Source of the DNA: Geitlerinema sp. PCC 7407
GTDB taxonomy: Bacteria; Cyanobacteriota; Cyanobacteriia; PCC-7407
NCBI RefSeq assembly: GCF_000317045.1
Contig: NC_019703.1
Coordinates: forward strand, 1,910,501-1,974,500
DNA: 64,000 bases
Direction of reading: 5' to 3'
The position numbers were made by a program, and so were the translations under genes. The notes under the pieces are model-generated. The model did not search any database. It saw only the letters and a list, made by a program, of their open reading frames with translations, and was not told the DNA's origin. Shown one piece after another: positions 32,376 to 40,064 of this stretch (the first letter of the stretch is position 1; each line of letters starts with the position of its first letter).

Positions 32376-32645
32376 CTAGCCGCGGATACCAAGGCGACCA
32401 ATGAGTGCACGATAGCGCGTTTCGTCTTGCTTGAGGATGTAGGCGAGCAGACGCTTGCGGCGACCGATCATCTTCAGCAGACCTTGGCGAGAAGCATGGT
32501 CTTTCTTGTTGCCACGCAGGTGCAGGCTGAGGCGGTTGATCCGCTCGGTCAGCATTGCAACTTGGACATCGGCGGAACCGGTGTCCGTTTCGTGGGTCTG
32601 GTAGTCGTTGATGATTTCTTGTTTGCGCACTTGCAGCAAAGCCAT
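32376..32645 (-). CDS. rpsO: 30S ribosomal protein S15
   Basis: 89 residues, full length. Diagnostic segments are [17 protein letters not shown]-x-H-L-type [18 protein letters not shown], and [12 protein letters not shown]15 binds the central domain of 16S rRNA early in small-subunit assembly. The 178-base gap upstream (32646-32823) should contain its promoter; a possible autoregulatory leader was not identified by eye. Confidence 0.99.
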   Translation of the reverse strand: MALLQVRKQEIINDYQTHETDTGSADVQVAMLTERINRLSLHLRGNKKDHASRQGLLKMIGRRKRLLAYILKQDETRYRALIGRLGIRG

Positions 32646-32823
32646 GGCTTCGATTTATTCCTCTAAATGCTAATCCGCCGATTTTCCATATTATCACAAG
32701 CTTTTGGGCTGGTTGAGGGCCTTTGTCCGGAGGACTGGATATTCTGTGGGACTTGGAGGGCTTTGATGCTCAAAACGGAGGAAGTTGCGCTGTTGGGTCG
32801 CGCTTGGGCAAGGGGCTGGTGAG

Positions 32824-33249
32824 CTAGGGCCGGCAGTGCTGGTTGAGCTGGGCGAGGAGCTCGGCTTCTCGACTGGTGGCGGTGCGCACCTGCTCGATGG
32901 CGGTGTCGACGGCTAGCTGGTTGCTTTTTTCGGCGGCGACAAAGTTGCGGACGCCTTGGCTGGTGCCCTGGTACATCTCGCTGAAGCCGACCTGAAGACT
33001 GCGCAGGGTGCGATCGCGCGGAGAGAGGTCCCGCAGGTCATTGGAGAGGCTCAGCAGTTCGTTGGCGGAGGAGATGGCCTCTTGGCTTTGGTTGCTGCGG
33101 AGGGCTCGCTCGATGGCGATCGCCTGCTGGGCGGCGCTGCGGGCGATGTCGGTAAATTGGTCACACTGATCTACCTTGCTTTGGCAGCTCGCAAGGCTCA
33201 AAGGGGCGATCGCCAGCCATCCCCACTTCAGGGACTTCTTTGGGAGCAT
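32824..33249 (-). CDS. Lipoprotein, unknown function
   Basis: 141 residues. A basic N-terminus (P-K-K-S-L-K) and hydrophobic core lead to the lipobox L-A-S-C with Cys22, so the mature protein should be lipid-anchored. The mature part is predicted all-helical (A-A-Q-Q-A-I-A-I-E-R-A-L-R-S, A-N-E-L-L-S-L-S-N-D-L-R-D-L) and has three Cys after Cys22 or near it, one close to the C-terminus. No family is recognised. It is transcribed divergently from the metallothionein gene. Confidence 0.75.
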   Translation of the reverse strand: MLPKKSLKWGWLAIAPLSLASCQSKVDQCDQFTDIARSAAQQAIAIERALRSNQSQEAISSANELLSLSNDLRDLSPRDRTLRSLQVGFSEMYQGTSQGVRNFVAAEKSNQLAVDTAIEQVRTATSREAELLAQLNQHCRP

Positions 33250-33439
33250 GTCGTCGTTTGAACGGGCTGTTCCGATTTAACCATGCTCTCCCCGGCTGGT
33301 CTTGAGGGTGCCCGCTAGTCCCAAAAGGGTCCTGCTGCCCCTGGGATACATAGGGGGCAATTTCTCCCGGCTAGCTTTTAAGTTTTGTGTCGCGCATCAA
33401 CCGGCCAAACTCTTCCAAAAATGAAATTTCTTGGAAAAA

Positions 33440-33466
33440 ATATCTGAATATCTGTTCAGGTGTTAG
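33440..33466 (+). promoter_or_regulatory. SmtB-type zinc operator
   Basis: The inverted repeat CTGAA-TATCTG-TTCAG (33444-33459), extended to A-TATCTGAA on the left and TTCAGGTGTT on the right, closely matches the SmtB/ArsR operator of the Synechococcus smt locus when read on the minus strand. It lies about 41 bases upstream of the metallothionein ATG, where a repressor would block transcription. No smtB gene is adjacent. Confidence 0.8.
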
Positions 33467-33506
33467 TCTATGACTGACAGCAATCTTTCCCATGAAGGCC
33501 AAACCC

Positions 33507-33674
33507 ATGACGACTGTTACCCAAATGAAGTGTGCCTGCGAGTCTTGCCTGTGCGTTGTGAACCTCAGTGATGCTGTTCACAAGGACGAAAAGTACTACT
33601 GCTGCGAAGCCTGTGCCAATGGCCACCAGTCGGGCGACGGCTGCGGTCACAGCGGCTGCGGGTGCCATTCCTAA
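33507..33674 (+). CDS. smtA: Bacterial metallothionein (SmtA/BmtA type)
   Basis: 55 residues from the ATG at 33507, with AAGG eight bases upstream; an ATG at 33492 lacks a ribosome-binding site. Cys9, 11, 14, 16, 32, 36, 46, 51 and 53 plus His40 and His48 match the nine Cys and two His ligands of the Zn4 cluster of Synechococcus SmtA. An extra Cys33 lies next to Cys32, where SmtA has Ser. The protein would bind zinc or cadmium in the cytoplasm. An SmtB-type operator upstream indicates zinc-responsive derepression, and a strong terminator follows. Confidence 0.95.
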   Translation: MTTVTQMKCACESCLCVVNLSDAVHKDEKYYCCEACANGHQSGDGCGHSGCGCHS

Positions 33675-33696
33675 TCTGAGCCCTCGAGCATTAGAA

Positions 33697-33732
33697 AAAA
33701 CCCCCCGATTGGTAAAGCAATCGGGGGGTTTT
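33697..33732. terminator. Bidirectional terminator between metallothionein and hemL
   Basis: AAAACCCCCCGATT (33697-33710) pairs perfectly with AATCGGGGGGTTTT (33719-33732) across an 8-base loop. It can stop transcription from both convergent genes. Confidence 0.93.
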
Positions 33733-33828
33733 GTTCAAAACGCTATCTGGCCTGCGGAAAATCCCCAGACGAAAGACAGTCAAAGGGCGATCGCGTCACA
33801 GCGCAACCGATCTAGAAAGCCAAGAGCC

Positions 33829-35127
33829 CTAGAGGCTCGACAGCACCGTGCGGGCGGCTTCCAGCGTCCGATCGATGTCTTCTTCAGTGTGGGCCAAGGA
33901 CGTAAATCCAGCCTCAAACTGGGACGGAGCCAGGTAAACCCCTTGCTCCAGCATGCCGCGGTGGAAGCGGCTGAACTTGCTCAAATCAGACTTCTTGGCG
34001 TCCTCGTAGTTATGAACGGGACCGGCAGCGAAGAACAGGCCGAACATGCCGCTGATCTGCCCGCCGCAGACGGCGTGACCGGCTTCTTTGGCAGCTTCCA
34101 GGAGGCCGTTGGCGAGCTTCTTCGTGATGCGATCGAGGTACTCGTAGGAGCCGGGCTTCTGGAGCAGCTCCAGGGTCTTGATGCCCGCCGTCATGGCCAA
34201 GGGGTTCCCCGACAGGGTGCCGGCCTGGTACATGGGGCCTGCGGGAGCCACCATCTCCATGATGTCGCGGCGACCGCCGTAGGCGCCTACCGGCAGACCA
34301 CCGCCGATGACTTTGCCCAGGGTCGTCAGGTCGGGGGTCACCCCAAATTTTTCTTGGGCGCCGCCGTAGGAAATCCGGAAGCCGGTCATCACCTCGTCGA
34401 AGACGAGCAGAGCGCCGTTTTCTTGGGTGATTTCCCGCAGTCCTTCGAGGAAGCCAGCATCGGGAGTGATGAAGCCAGCGTTGCCGACGACTGGCTCCAG
34501 GATGACGCCAGCGATTTCATCGGGGTTCTCGGCGAACAGGGCCTTCACGGCCTCTAGGTCGTTGTAGGGCGCGGTGAGGGTGCTGTTGGTGGCGGACTTG
34601 GGAACGCCGGGAGAGTCGGGCAGGCCCAGGGTGGCAACGCCAGAGCCAGCTTTCACCAAGAACATGTCGGCGTGACCGTGGTAGCAGCCTTCGAATTTGA
34701 TCACTTTTTCGCGACCGGTGAAGGCTCGCATGAGGCGCAGGACGGCCATGCAGGCTTCGGTGCCCGAGTTGACGAAGCGCACCATTTCGATGCTGGGGAC
34801 GGCGTCGATGACCATTTCGGCCAGGACGTTTTCGAGGACGCAGGGGGCGCCGAAGCTGGTGCCTTTGTCGAGGGCGCTGTGGAGGGCCGACAAGACGTCG
34901 GGGTGGGCGTGGCCGCAGATGGCGGGGCCCCAGGTGCCGACGTAGTCGATGTACTGGTTGCCATCAACGTCCCAGACGTAGGCGCCTTTGACGTGATCGA
35001 AGACGATGGGCTGACCGCCGACGGATTTGAAGGCCCGCACGGGGGAGCTGACGCCGCCCGGCATGAGTTTTTGGGCAGCGTTGAAAATTTCTTCTGATTT
35101 AGTGGTTTTTAGGCTGGTGCTAATCAA
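33829..35127 (-). CDS. hemL: Glutamate-1-semialdehyde 2,1-aminomutase
   Basis: 432 residues from a TTG at 35127, which has AAGGAG six bases upstream and gives the same N-terminus length as Synechococcus HemL; an ATG at 35154 would add nine residues and has no such site. Family signatures include [43 protein letters not shown] and the PLP-binding Lys in [11 protein letters not shown]. It makes 5-aminolevulinate for chlorophyll, haem and bilins in the cytoplasm. Confidence 0.97.
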   Translation of the reverse strand: MISTSLKTTKSEEIFNAAQKLMPGGVSSPVRAFKSVGGQPIVFDHVKGAYVWDVDGNQYIDYVGTWGPAICGHAHPDVLSALHSALDKGTSFGAPCVLENVLAEMVIDAVPSIEMVRFVNSGTEACMAVLRLMRAFTGREKVIKFEGCYHGHADMFLVKAGSGVATLGLPDSPGVPKSATNSTLTAPYNDLEAVKALFAENPDEIAGVILEPVVGNAGFITPDAGFLEGLREITQENGALLVFDEVMTGFRISYGGAQEKFGVTPDLTTLGKVIGGGLPVGAYGGRRDIMEMVAPAGPMYQAGTLSGNPLAMTAGIKTLELLQKPGSYEYLDRITKKLANGLLEAAKEAGHAVCGGQISGMFGLFFAAGPVHNYEDAKKSDLSKFSRFHRGMLEQGVYLAPSQFEAGFTSLAHTEEDIDRTLEAARTVLSSL

Positions 35128-35414
35128 AACGCTCTCCTTAGTCTGTGTCGTCATCCATCCATGGGGTGGGGAGATCCCATCTGTTCCCCGACGGGTTACA
35201 GGCTGTGTGGTGTGATGGCTCGTTTGATAATCCTACCTGTCTGGCCGGTCGGAAGCTATGGCATGGGGGGATCAAGTCTGGGCGCGAGGGGCGATCGCCC
35301 TTCGAGATAGACTAAAAGGTGGCTCGAATGTGTGGGGTCCAGGGCAAAACTGACCCAAAATCTCGAGCATTGCCGCTGCGGTTTGTCCATTGTTTTCAGT
35401 TTCGAGGGTTGGCT

Positions 35415-36059
35415 GTGCCTGACGCGCAAATGTGGTCTGACGCGATTCCACTGGATCAAATTCGATATAACGAGCAGGGCCTGGTGCCGGCGATTGTCCA
35501 AGACCATCTCGATGGCACGGTGCTGATGATGGCCTGGATGAATCGGGAGTCTCTGGCGAAGACGCTGGAGACGGGAGAGACCTGGTTCTGGAGCCGCTCT
35601 CGCTCGGAGCTGTGGCATAAGGGAGCGACGTCGGGCCATCTCCAAAAAGTGCGATCGCTGCGCTACGACTGCGATAGCGATGCGCTGCTGATTTCGGCGG
35701 AGCAAGTTGGCGATATTGCGTGCCACACGGGGGAGCGGAGCTGTTTTCATCAGGTGGACGGCCAGGTGTCGCCGCCCCCGGCGGATATGCTGTCCCAGGT
35801 GTTTGGGGTGATCTGCGATCGCCGCGATCGCCCGAATCCCGATTCCTACACCTGCAAGCTGCTGGCGGGGGGCGACAACAAAATCCTCAAGAAAGTCGGC
35901 GAGGAGTCGGCGGAGGTGGTGATGGCCTGCAAGGATGACGACAAAGACGCGATCGCCGGGGAGGTGGCTGACCTCTTCTATCACACCCTGGTGGCCCTGG
36001 CCCATCATCAGGTTGATCTGCGCGATGTGTACCGCAAATTGCAGGAGCGCCGCCGCTAG
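35415..36059 (+). CDS. hisIE: Bifunctional phosphoribosyl-AMP cyclohydrolase / phosphoribosyl-ATP pyrophosphatase
   Basis: 214 residues from the GTG at 35415, preceded by GAGGG; an ATG at 35430 is an alternative. The HisI half (about 1-115) has W-M-N-R-E-S, W-S-R-S-R, Y-D-C-D-x-D and [10 protein letters not shown], the metal and catalytic sites. The HisE half (about 125-214) has [20 protein letters not shown] and E-V-A-D-L-F-Y-H, the MazG-like pyrophosphatase motif. The fusion performs steps two and three of histidine synthesis. No other his gene is near. Confidence 0.96.
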   Translation: MPDAQMWSDAIPLDQIRYNEQGLVPAIVQDHLDGTVLMMAWMNRESLAKTLETGETWFWSRSRSELWHKGATSGHLQKVRSLRYDCDSDALLISAEQVGDIACHTGERSCFHQVDGQVSPPPADMLSQVFGVICDRRDRPNPDSYTCKLLAGGDNKILKKVGEESAEVVMACKDDDKDAIAGEVADLFYHTLVALAHHQVDLRDVYRKLQERRR

Positions 36060-36122
36060 CGCGTTCTTTCCAGCTTAGAAATAGCGCACAAAAACGCACC
36101 AAAATTGTGGCGAAACCTGGCT

Positions 36123-36356
36123 CTAATCGATGTCAATTTCGACAATTTTGGCGCGGGAAGTTTGACCCGATTTGATCGAGATTTGCCGACGAGAAACGCC
36201 AAAATGGTCGGCCAAAATTTCGATCAAGGCTGCGTTGGCTTTGCCGTCTACGGGAGGTGCGGAAAGCTGAATGATCAGGCTGCCGTCTGAGGCCGTTGTA
36301 ATCTTCTGCACTTTGGCGCGGGGCTTGACCTTGACGGTAATGGTTCGCATGGGCAA
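36123..36356 (-). CDS. DUF167 (YggU) family protein
   Basis: 77 residues, full family length. Characteristic blocks are K-V-K-P-R-A-K, L-S-A-P-P-V-D-G-K-A-N-A-A-L-I, and S-G-Q-T-S-R-A-K. The fold is a small alpha/beta domain of unknown function found in bacteria, archaea and eukaryotes. It is convergent with hisIE, with 63 bases between the stops. Confidence 0.93.
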   Translation of the reverse strand: MPMRTITVKVKPRAKVQKITTASDGSLIIQLSAPPVDGKANAALIEILADHFGVSRRQISIKSGQTSRAKIVEIDID

Positions 36357-36474
36357 TAGAATGGCTCACGAGGGGCGGGGAACCTGCTTTGGGCGATCGC
36401 CTTCGAGATACAGTAGCAGGGACAGCTTGCTGTCAACTGAGCCCCCCAGTGAAATGCGTTAAGGAGTGTGTGTC

Positions 36475-36861
36475 ATGAGCCAAAAATGGTTGCTAGGGGC
36501 GATCGCCCCGCTGGCTGGTCTGCTGGTTGCTCTGACGCCCGATCGCGCCTCTAGCCAAATCGTGCCGCGCCCGTGGGTGTCGGTCGGTGGTCAAGATGGA
36601 GATGTGAGCGTGGCGGTGGGCGCAAGGGCTTTGGGCCTGGGTGTTGAGGTCGGCACCATCGATGACTCGACTGGCGTTGATGTCCTGAAGTTTTTGAGTT
36701 TGCCTGTGATCTCTCCCTACGTGGGTGTAGGGCTGTATTCCGATGATGAGGGCGTTGCCTTCTCGGGCGGTGTGCAGGTAGACGCGACCGATCGCCTATT
36801 TGTAGGCGCTGGCTACAACTCTGTGCGCGGCATCAATGGTCAACTCGGAATTTCTTTCTGA
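36475..36861 (+). CDS. Small exported protein, beta-rich
   Basis: 128 residues from the ATG at 36475, with AAGGAG eight bases upstream. A signal peptide is evident (K-W-L-L-G-A-I-A-P-L-A-G-L-L-V-A-L to A-S-S-Q). The mature 100 residues alternate hydrophobic and small residues (W-V-S-V-G-G-Q-D, Y-V-G-V-G-L-Y-S-D-D, L-F-V-G-A-G-Y-N-S) and end in Phe, as in small outer-membrane beta-barrels or barrel-like domains. It is probably periplasmic or in the outer membrane. No family is recognised. A 40-bp perfect palindrome follows 13 bases after the stop. Confidence 0.8.
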   Translation: MSQKWLLGAIAPLAGLLVALTPDRASSQIVPRPWVSVGGQDGDVSVAVGARALGLGVEVGTIDDSTGVDVLKFLSLPVISPYVGVGLYSDDEGVAFSGGVQVDATDRLFVGAGYNSVRGINGQLGISF

Positions 36862-36873
36862 TTGTCCAAATTC

Positions 36874-36913
36874 TTGAACTTCAAAGGGGGCGATCGCCCC
36901 CTTTGAAGTTCAA
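36874..36913. repeat. 40-bp perfect palindrome centred on a HIP1 site
   Basis: Bases 36874-36893 are exactly complementary to 36894-36913, with GCGATCGC at the centre. In RNA it would fold into a stable hairpin with a minimal loop, likely the transcription or processing end of the upstream exported-protein gene. No long T-run follows on the plus strand. The rest of the gap to 37129 shows nothing else. Confidence 0.9.
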
Positions 36914-37129
36914 AAGAAACTTTTAAAGTCTAAAAACAGTGTTTGAAACTCCCGAGAAGTTGCCGTCAGTGCCGGAATTTATTCAGGATTGACAGCTATC
37001 GGTTCGAGTCTTATTTGACTGGCTGTATGAATAAAAAAGCGTGAGGGCGATCGCATTTGGGCGCGAACTTTTATGAACGAAATTGCGAGTTCTGAGCTTG
37101 GACGGGCGATCGCCCTCTAGACATTTCAA

Positions 37130-38119
37130 TCAGGCAAAAACAGTTCCATCGGGCATCGTCGCTTCAGTCAAGATTGCATCCTGCTGATCTGCTCCCGTGG
37201 TGTCTGCGCCCCGCAGACTGGCCCCCCGGAAATTGGTGCGTCGCAGGATCGCATCTCGCAGCTTCGCGCTCCACAGGTATGCCCCGCAGAGCCGCGCCTC
37301 TGAGAAATCTGCTCCCTCGAGCAAGGCCCCGTTGAAGTTGGTCTGCGAGCAGTCGGCCTCCCGAAAATCCGTTGTGGAGCAGTCGGCTTTGCTCAGGTCA
37401 GCCTCACTGAGATTGGCCCGCAGCAGCAGCGCCATAGTCAGGTTCGCGGCTCGCAAATTGGCGCGAATGAGCCGAGCGACCCGCATTTGAGCACCGGAGA
37501 GATTGGCCGCCGTCAGGACCGAGTCGCTAAGGTTGCAGCCGCTGAGCTTGGCCTCGCTCAGATCCACCCCGTCCAGATCAAATCCGTGCAAATCGACCCC
37601 ATTCATATAAGCGCCTGCCAACTTGATGCCGCTCAAGATAGCGCCCTCAAAACGGACACCGCTCAGGCGGGCACCGTTTAGGTTCGCCCAGCTCAAGTTC
37701 GCGCCGGAGAGATTAGCCGATCGCAGATTAATCCCCTCCAAATTACTCCCGCACAGGTTCACATTACGGAGGTTGGCTGATCGCAGGTTTACCCCGCTGA
37801 GGCGTGCCCCGCTGAGGCGGCACTCGGGGAGCTGTGCCCGGACAAGATTCGCGCCTTGGAGGTTAGCCTTTGTGAGGTCTGCGTGACTGAGATTGGCGTC
37901 AATTAGTTTTGTGTAGCTAAGGTCTGCACCGTAGAGAAAGGCACCCTCAAGATTTGCGCCAACAAAGGAAGTTCGGCTGAGGTGGGCTGAGCCCAGATAC
38001 GCCCCTTGAAGATTGATTCCTGGCAGCTGAACATGCTCTAGGCGAATCCCAATGAGATTCTCGTGACTAAAGTCACGCTCTCCGGCTTCGTAGCGTTGCA
38101 GTAGTTCCTCAGCATTCAT
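37130..38119 (-). CDS. Pentapeptide repeat protein 2
   Basis: 329 residues. The N-terminal helix L-L-Q-R-Y-E-A-G-E-R-D-F matches that of the protein encoded at 21405-22352. From about residue 22 to 320 the chain is A(N/D)LxX pentapeptides (for example G-A-N-L-S, S-A-N-L-S, E-A-D-L-S), predicting one long quadrilateral beta-helix. A Cys-containing set of repeats (A-D-C-S-T-T-D-F-R-E-A-D-C-S-Q) occurs near residue 245. There is no signal peptide, so it is probably cytoplasmic. No specific function is known for this type. Confidence 0.9.
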   Translation of the reverse strand: MNAEELLQRYEAGERDFSHENLIGIRLEHVQLPGINLQGAYLGSAHLSRTSFVGANLEGAFLYGADLSYTKLIDANLSHADLTKANLQGANLVRAQLPECRLSGARLSGVNLRSANLRNVNLCGSNLEGINLRSANLSGANLSWANLNGARLSGVRFEGAILSGIKLAGAYMNGVDLHGFDLDGVDLSEAKLSGCNLSDSVLTAANLSGAQMRVARLIRANLRAANLTMALLLRANLSEADLSKADCSTTDFREADCSQTNFNGALLEGADFSEARLCGAYLWSAKLRDAILRRTNFRGASLRGADTTGADQQDAILTEATMPDGTVFA

Positions 38120-38495
38120 AGCACCATGTCCTCGGGTCTAGGTTTATTTAGATTTCCCGAGAAGCAACTCACTGCCTAAACTCTTCATTAAGGTTCATAC
38201 TTTGGGATCGCGCAGATTGGTCTATAAATTGCCAAAAACAATTCCAAAATGGCTGCAACCAGATTTGAAAGCGGGGCTAAAAAATCAGTGAGCGATCGCC
38301 CACTTGCAAAATTACTAAAAACAAAAAATGAATTGTTGAACGGGAGCAGGGCCTCTTAGGGTTGCCTGACGCGACAGAACCTGGGGCCAGCAACCTGTCA
38401 ACCTCTTGGTAGAAAAGGCTTTCCCGCTGCATGTCTTGGTACACTCAAGAAGCTGTAAAGCCTGTATCTTTGCAAACCCCCGTGGAGACGTTGTT
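38120..38495. other. Intergenic leader of ccmP
   Basis: 376 bases between the divergent pentapeptide gene and ccmP. A hairpin lies at 38373-38399: GACAG/CTGTC with an inner CTGG/CCAG stem separated by AAC and CAAC. The open frame continues upstream to 38406, but the TTG at 38496 is the better start. Promoters for both genes should lie here. Confidence 0.45.
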
Positions 38496-39137
38496 TTGGG
38501 CGTAGAACTACGCAGTTATGTCTTTCTAGACAGCTTGCAGCCTCAACATGCTGCGTATATTGGCACCGTGGCGCTAGGGTTTTTGCCCCTGCCCGGCGAC
38601 TCTTCTCTCTGGATCGAGCTGTCCCCCGGCATCGAAATCAACCGAATCACCGACGTCGCCCTCAAAGCCGCAGAGGTGCGGCCCGGCGTGCAGTTCGTTG
38701 AGCGACTCTACGGCCTGCTAGAGATCCACTCCAGCCGCCAAGGAGAAACCCGGGCCGCCGGACGCGCCATCCTCGAAACCTTGGGCGTCAGCGAGCGCGA
38801 ATGTATCAAGCCGCGGGTCATCTCCAGCCAAATCATTCGCAACATCGACCCCTACCAGGCCCAGCTGATCAACCGCACTCGCCGAGGCCAGCTGCTGCTG
38901 GCGGGCCAGACCCTCTACGTCTTGGAAGTAGAGCCCGCTGCCTACGCCGCTCTGGCGGCCAACGAGTCCGAAAAAGCCGCCTTGATCAATATCTTGCAGG
39001 TGCAGGCCGTCGGCAGCTTTGGCCGGCTGTACCTGGGAGGCGAAGAACGCGATATCTTGGCAGCGTCCCAGGCCGCCCTAGCCGCGATCGAAAACGTCGT
39101 GGGGCGCGATCGCTCCACCAGCCAGCGCAACGAATAG
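38496..39137 (+). CDS. ccmP: Carboxysome shell protein CcmP (tandem BMC domains)
   Basis: 213 residues from the TTG at 38496, with GGAG eight bases upstream; this matches the length and the G-V-E-L-R-S-Y start of CcmP. Two BMC domains (about 1-105 and 106-205) form a trimer with pseudo-sixfold symmetry. Glu69-Arg70 fit the gating residues I recall for the large pore of this family. The second domain carries [17 protein letters not shown]. CcmP trimers stack as double layers in beta-carboxysome shells and are thought to pass larger metabolites such as RuBP or 3-PGA. As in other cyanobacteria, it lies away from the main ccm operon. A pentapeptide gene follows after 15 bases. Confidence 0.9.
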   Translation: MGVELRSYVFLDSLQPQHAAYIGTVALGFLPLPGDSSLWIELSPGIEINRITDVALKAAEVRPGVQFVERLYGLLEIHSSRQGETRAAGRAILETLGVSERECIKPRVISSQIIRNIDPYQAQLINRTRRGQLLLAGQTLYVLEVEPAAYAALAANESEKAALINILQVQAVGSFGRLYLGGEERDILAASQAALAAIENVVGRDRSTSQRNE

Positions 39138-39152
39138 ACCCCAACCAAGCCC

Positions 39153-40064
39153 ATGGCAAACCCAGAGCACCTTGCGCAACTCCAGAGCGGTGCGGTGAGA
39201 TGGATTCAGTGGCGCGCGAAATCTCCCTCTATGACCCCAAATCTCAGCGGAGCCAACCTCCGAGGCCAAAACCTACGCGGTGCAGACCTGCACAAAGCCA
39301 ACCTCCAGGCCGCCGATCTTCGAGACGCCAAGCTAATTGCTGCCTCTTTAAAAGAAGCGAATCTCAACAGCGCTCTGCTCCAGGGAGCCCAGCTTGCCGA
39401 CGCGATCTTGGTGGGGGCCGACGGGGTGGGAGTGGATCTACGAGGCGCTGACCTGAGCGGCGCGGATCTGAGCGGCGCCAACCTCGTGGCGGCCAACCTC
39501 TCGGGAGCCTGCCTGATCAATGCTGACCTACGGGGCGCGAACCTGATTGGCTCAGATCTCAGCGGCACCCGTCTGCGGGGGGCCGATCTGAGCGGCGCCA
39601 ACCTCCAGCGCTGCAACCTGAGCGAGGCGATCTTGGTGGGCAGCAACCTCAGCCAGACCAACCTCAGCCAGGCCAACCTCTACAATGCGTCGCTGCACCA
39701 AGCCCACCTTTACCAATCGGTTTTGGTGGAGGCTCGCCTGGTCGAGATCCATGGCGCTGGCGCTATCTTCCTAGGCGCGAATCTGCGGGGCGCCCAGCTG
39801 CACAAGGCCGACCTGAGCTGGGCGCACTTGGCCAGGGTAGAGGGCCAGGGCAGCGACCTCACGGAAGCCAAGCTCCGGGGGGCCGACCTGAGCAGCGCCA
39901 ATTTCTCCGAGGCCGTGTTTCTGAAAACGGACTTGACCAAGACGAATCTGCGCCGAGCTGACTTTCGGTTGGCGAACCTGACCGGCGCTGACCTGACGGA
40001 TGCCGTGCTGTACCGCACCGAGTTTGCAGGCTCCATCCAGCCCAGCGGCCAGCGTCACTCCTGA
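39153..40064 (+). CDS. Pentapeptide repeat protein 3
   Basis: 303 residues. A short N-terminus (H-L-A-Q-L-Q-S-G-A-V-R-W-I-Q-W-R) is followed by about 52 A(N/D)LxX repeats from residue 30 to 290 (G-A-N-L-R, G-A-D-L-S, Q-A-N-L-Y). The N-terminal motif (L-x-Q-G/S-x-x-x-W) differs from the other two pentapeptide proteins here and resembles the common cyanobacterial class in which x-x-W-N-x-W precedes the repeats. It starts 15 bases after ccmP and is likely co-transcribed with it. The last 10 bases overlap the convergent transglutaminase-like gene. Function is unknown. Confidence 0.9.
   Translation: MANPEHLAQLQSGAVRWIQWRAKSPSMTPNLSGANLRGQNLRGADLHKANLQAADLRDAKLIAASLKEANLNSALLQGAQLADAILVGADGVGVDLRGADLSGADLSGANLVAANLSGACLINADLRGANLIGSDLSGTRLRGADLSGANLQRCNLSEAILVGSNLSQTNLSQANLYNASLHQAHLYQSVLVEARLVEIHGAGAIFLGANLRGAQLHKADLSWAHLARVEGQGSDLTEAKLRGADLSSANFSEAVFLKTDLTKTNLRRADFRLANLTGADLTDAVLYRTEFAGSIQPSGQRHS

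Noticed and set aside
38341-38410. Possible SAM-type riboswitch in the ccmP leader
   Set aside because: A GCAACC segment and nested stems are present, but the conserved core and pseudoknot of known SAM riboswitches are not recognisable, and ccmP is not a methionine gene.
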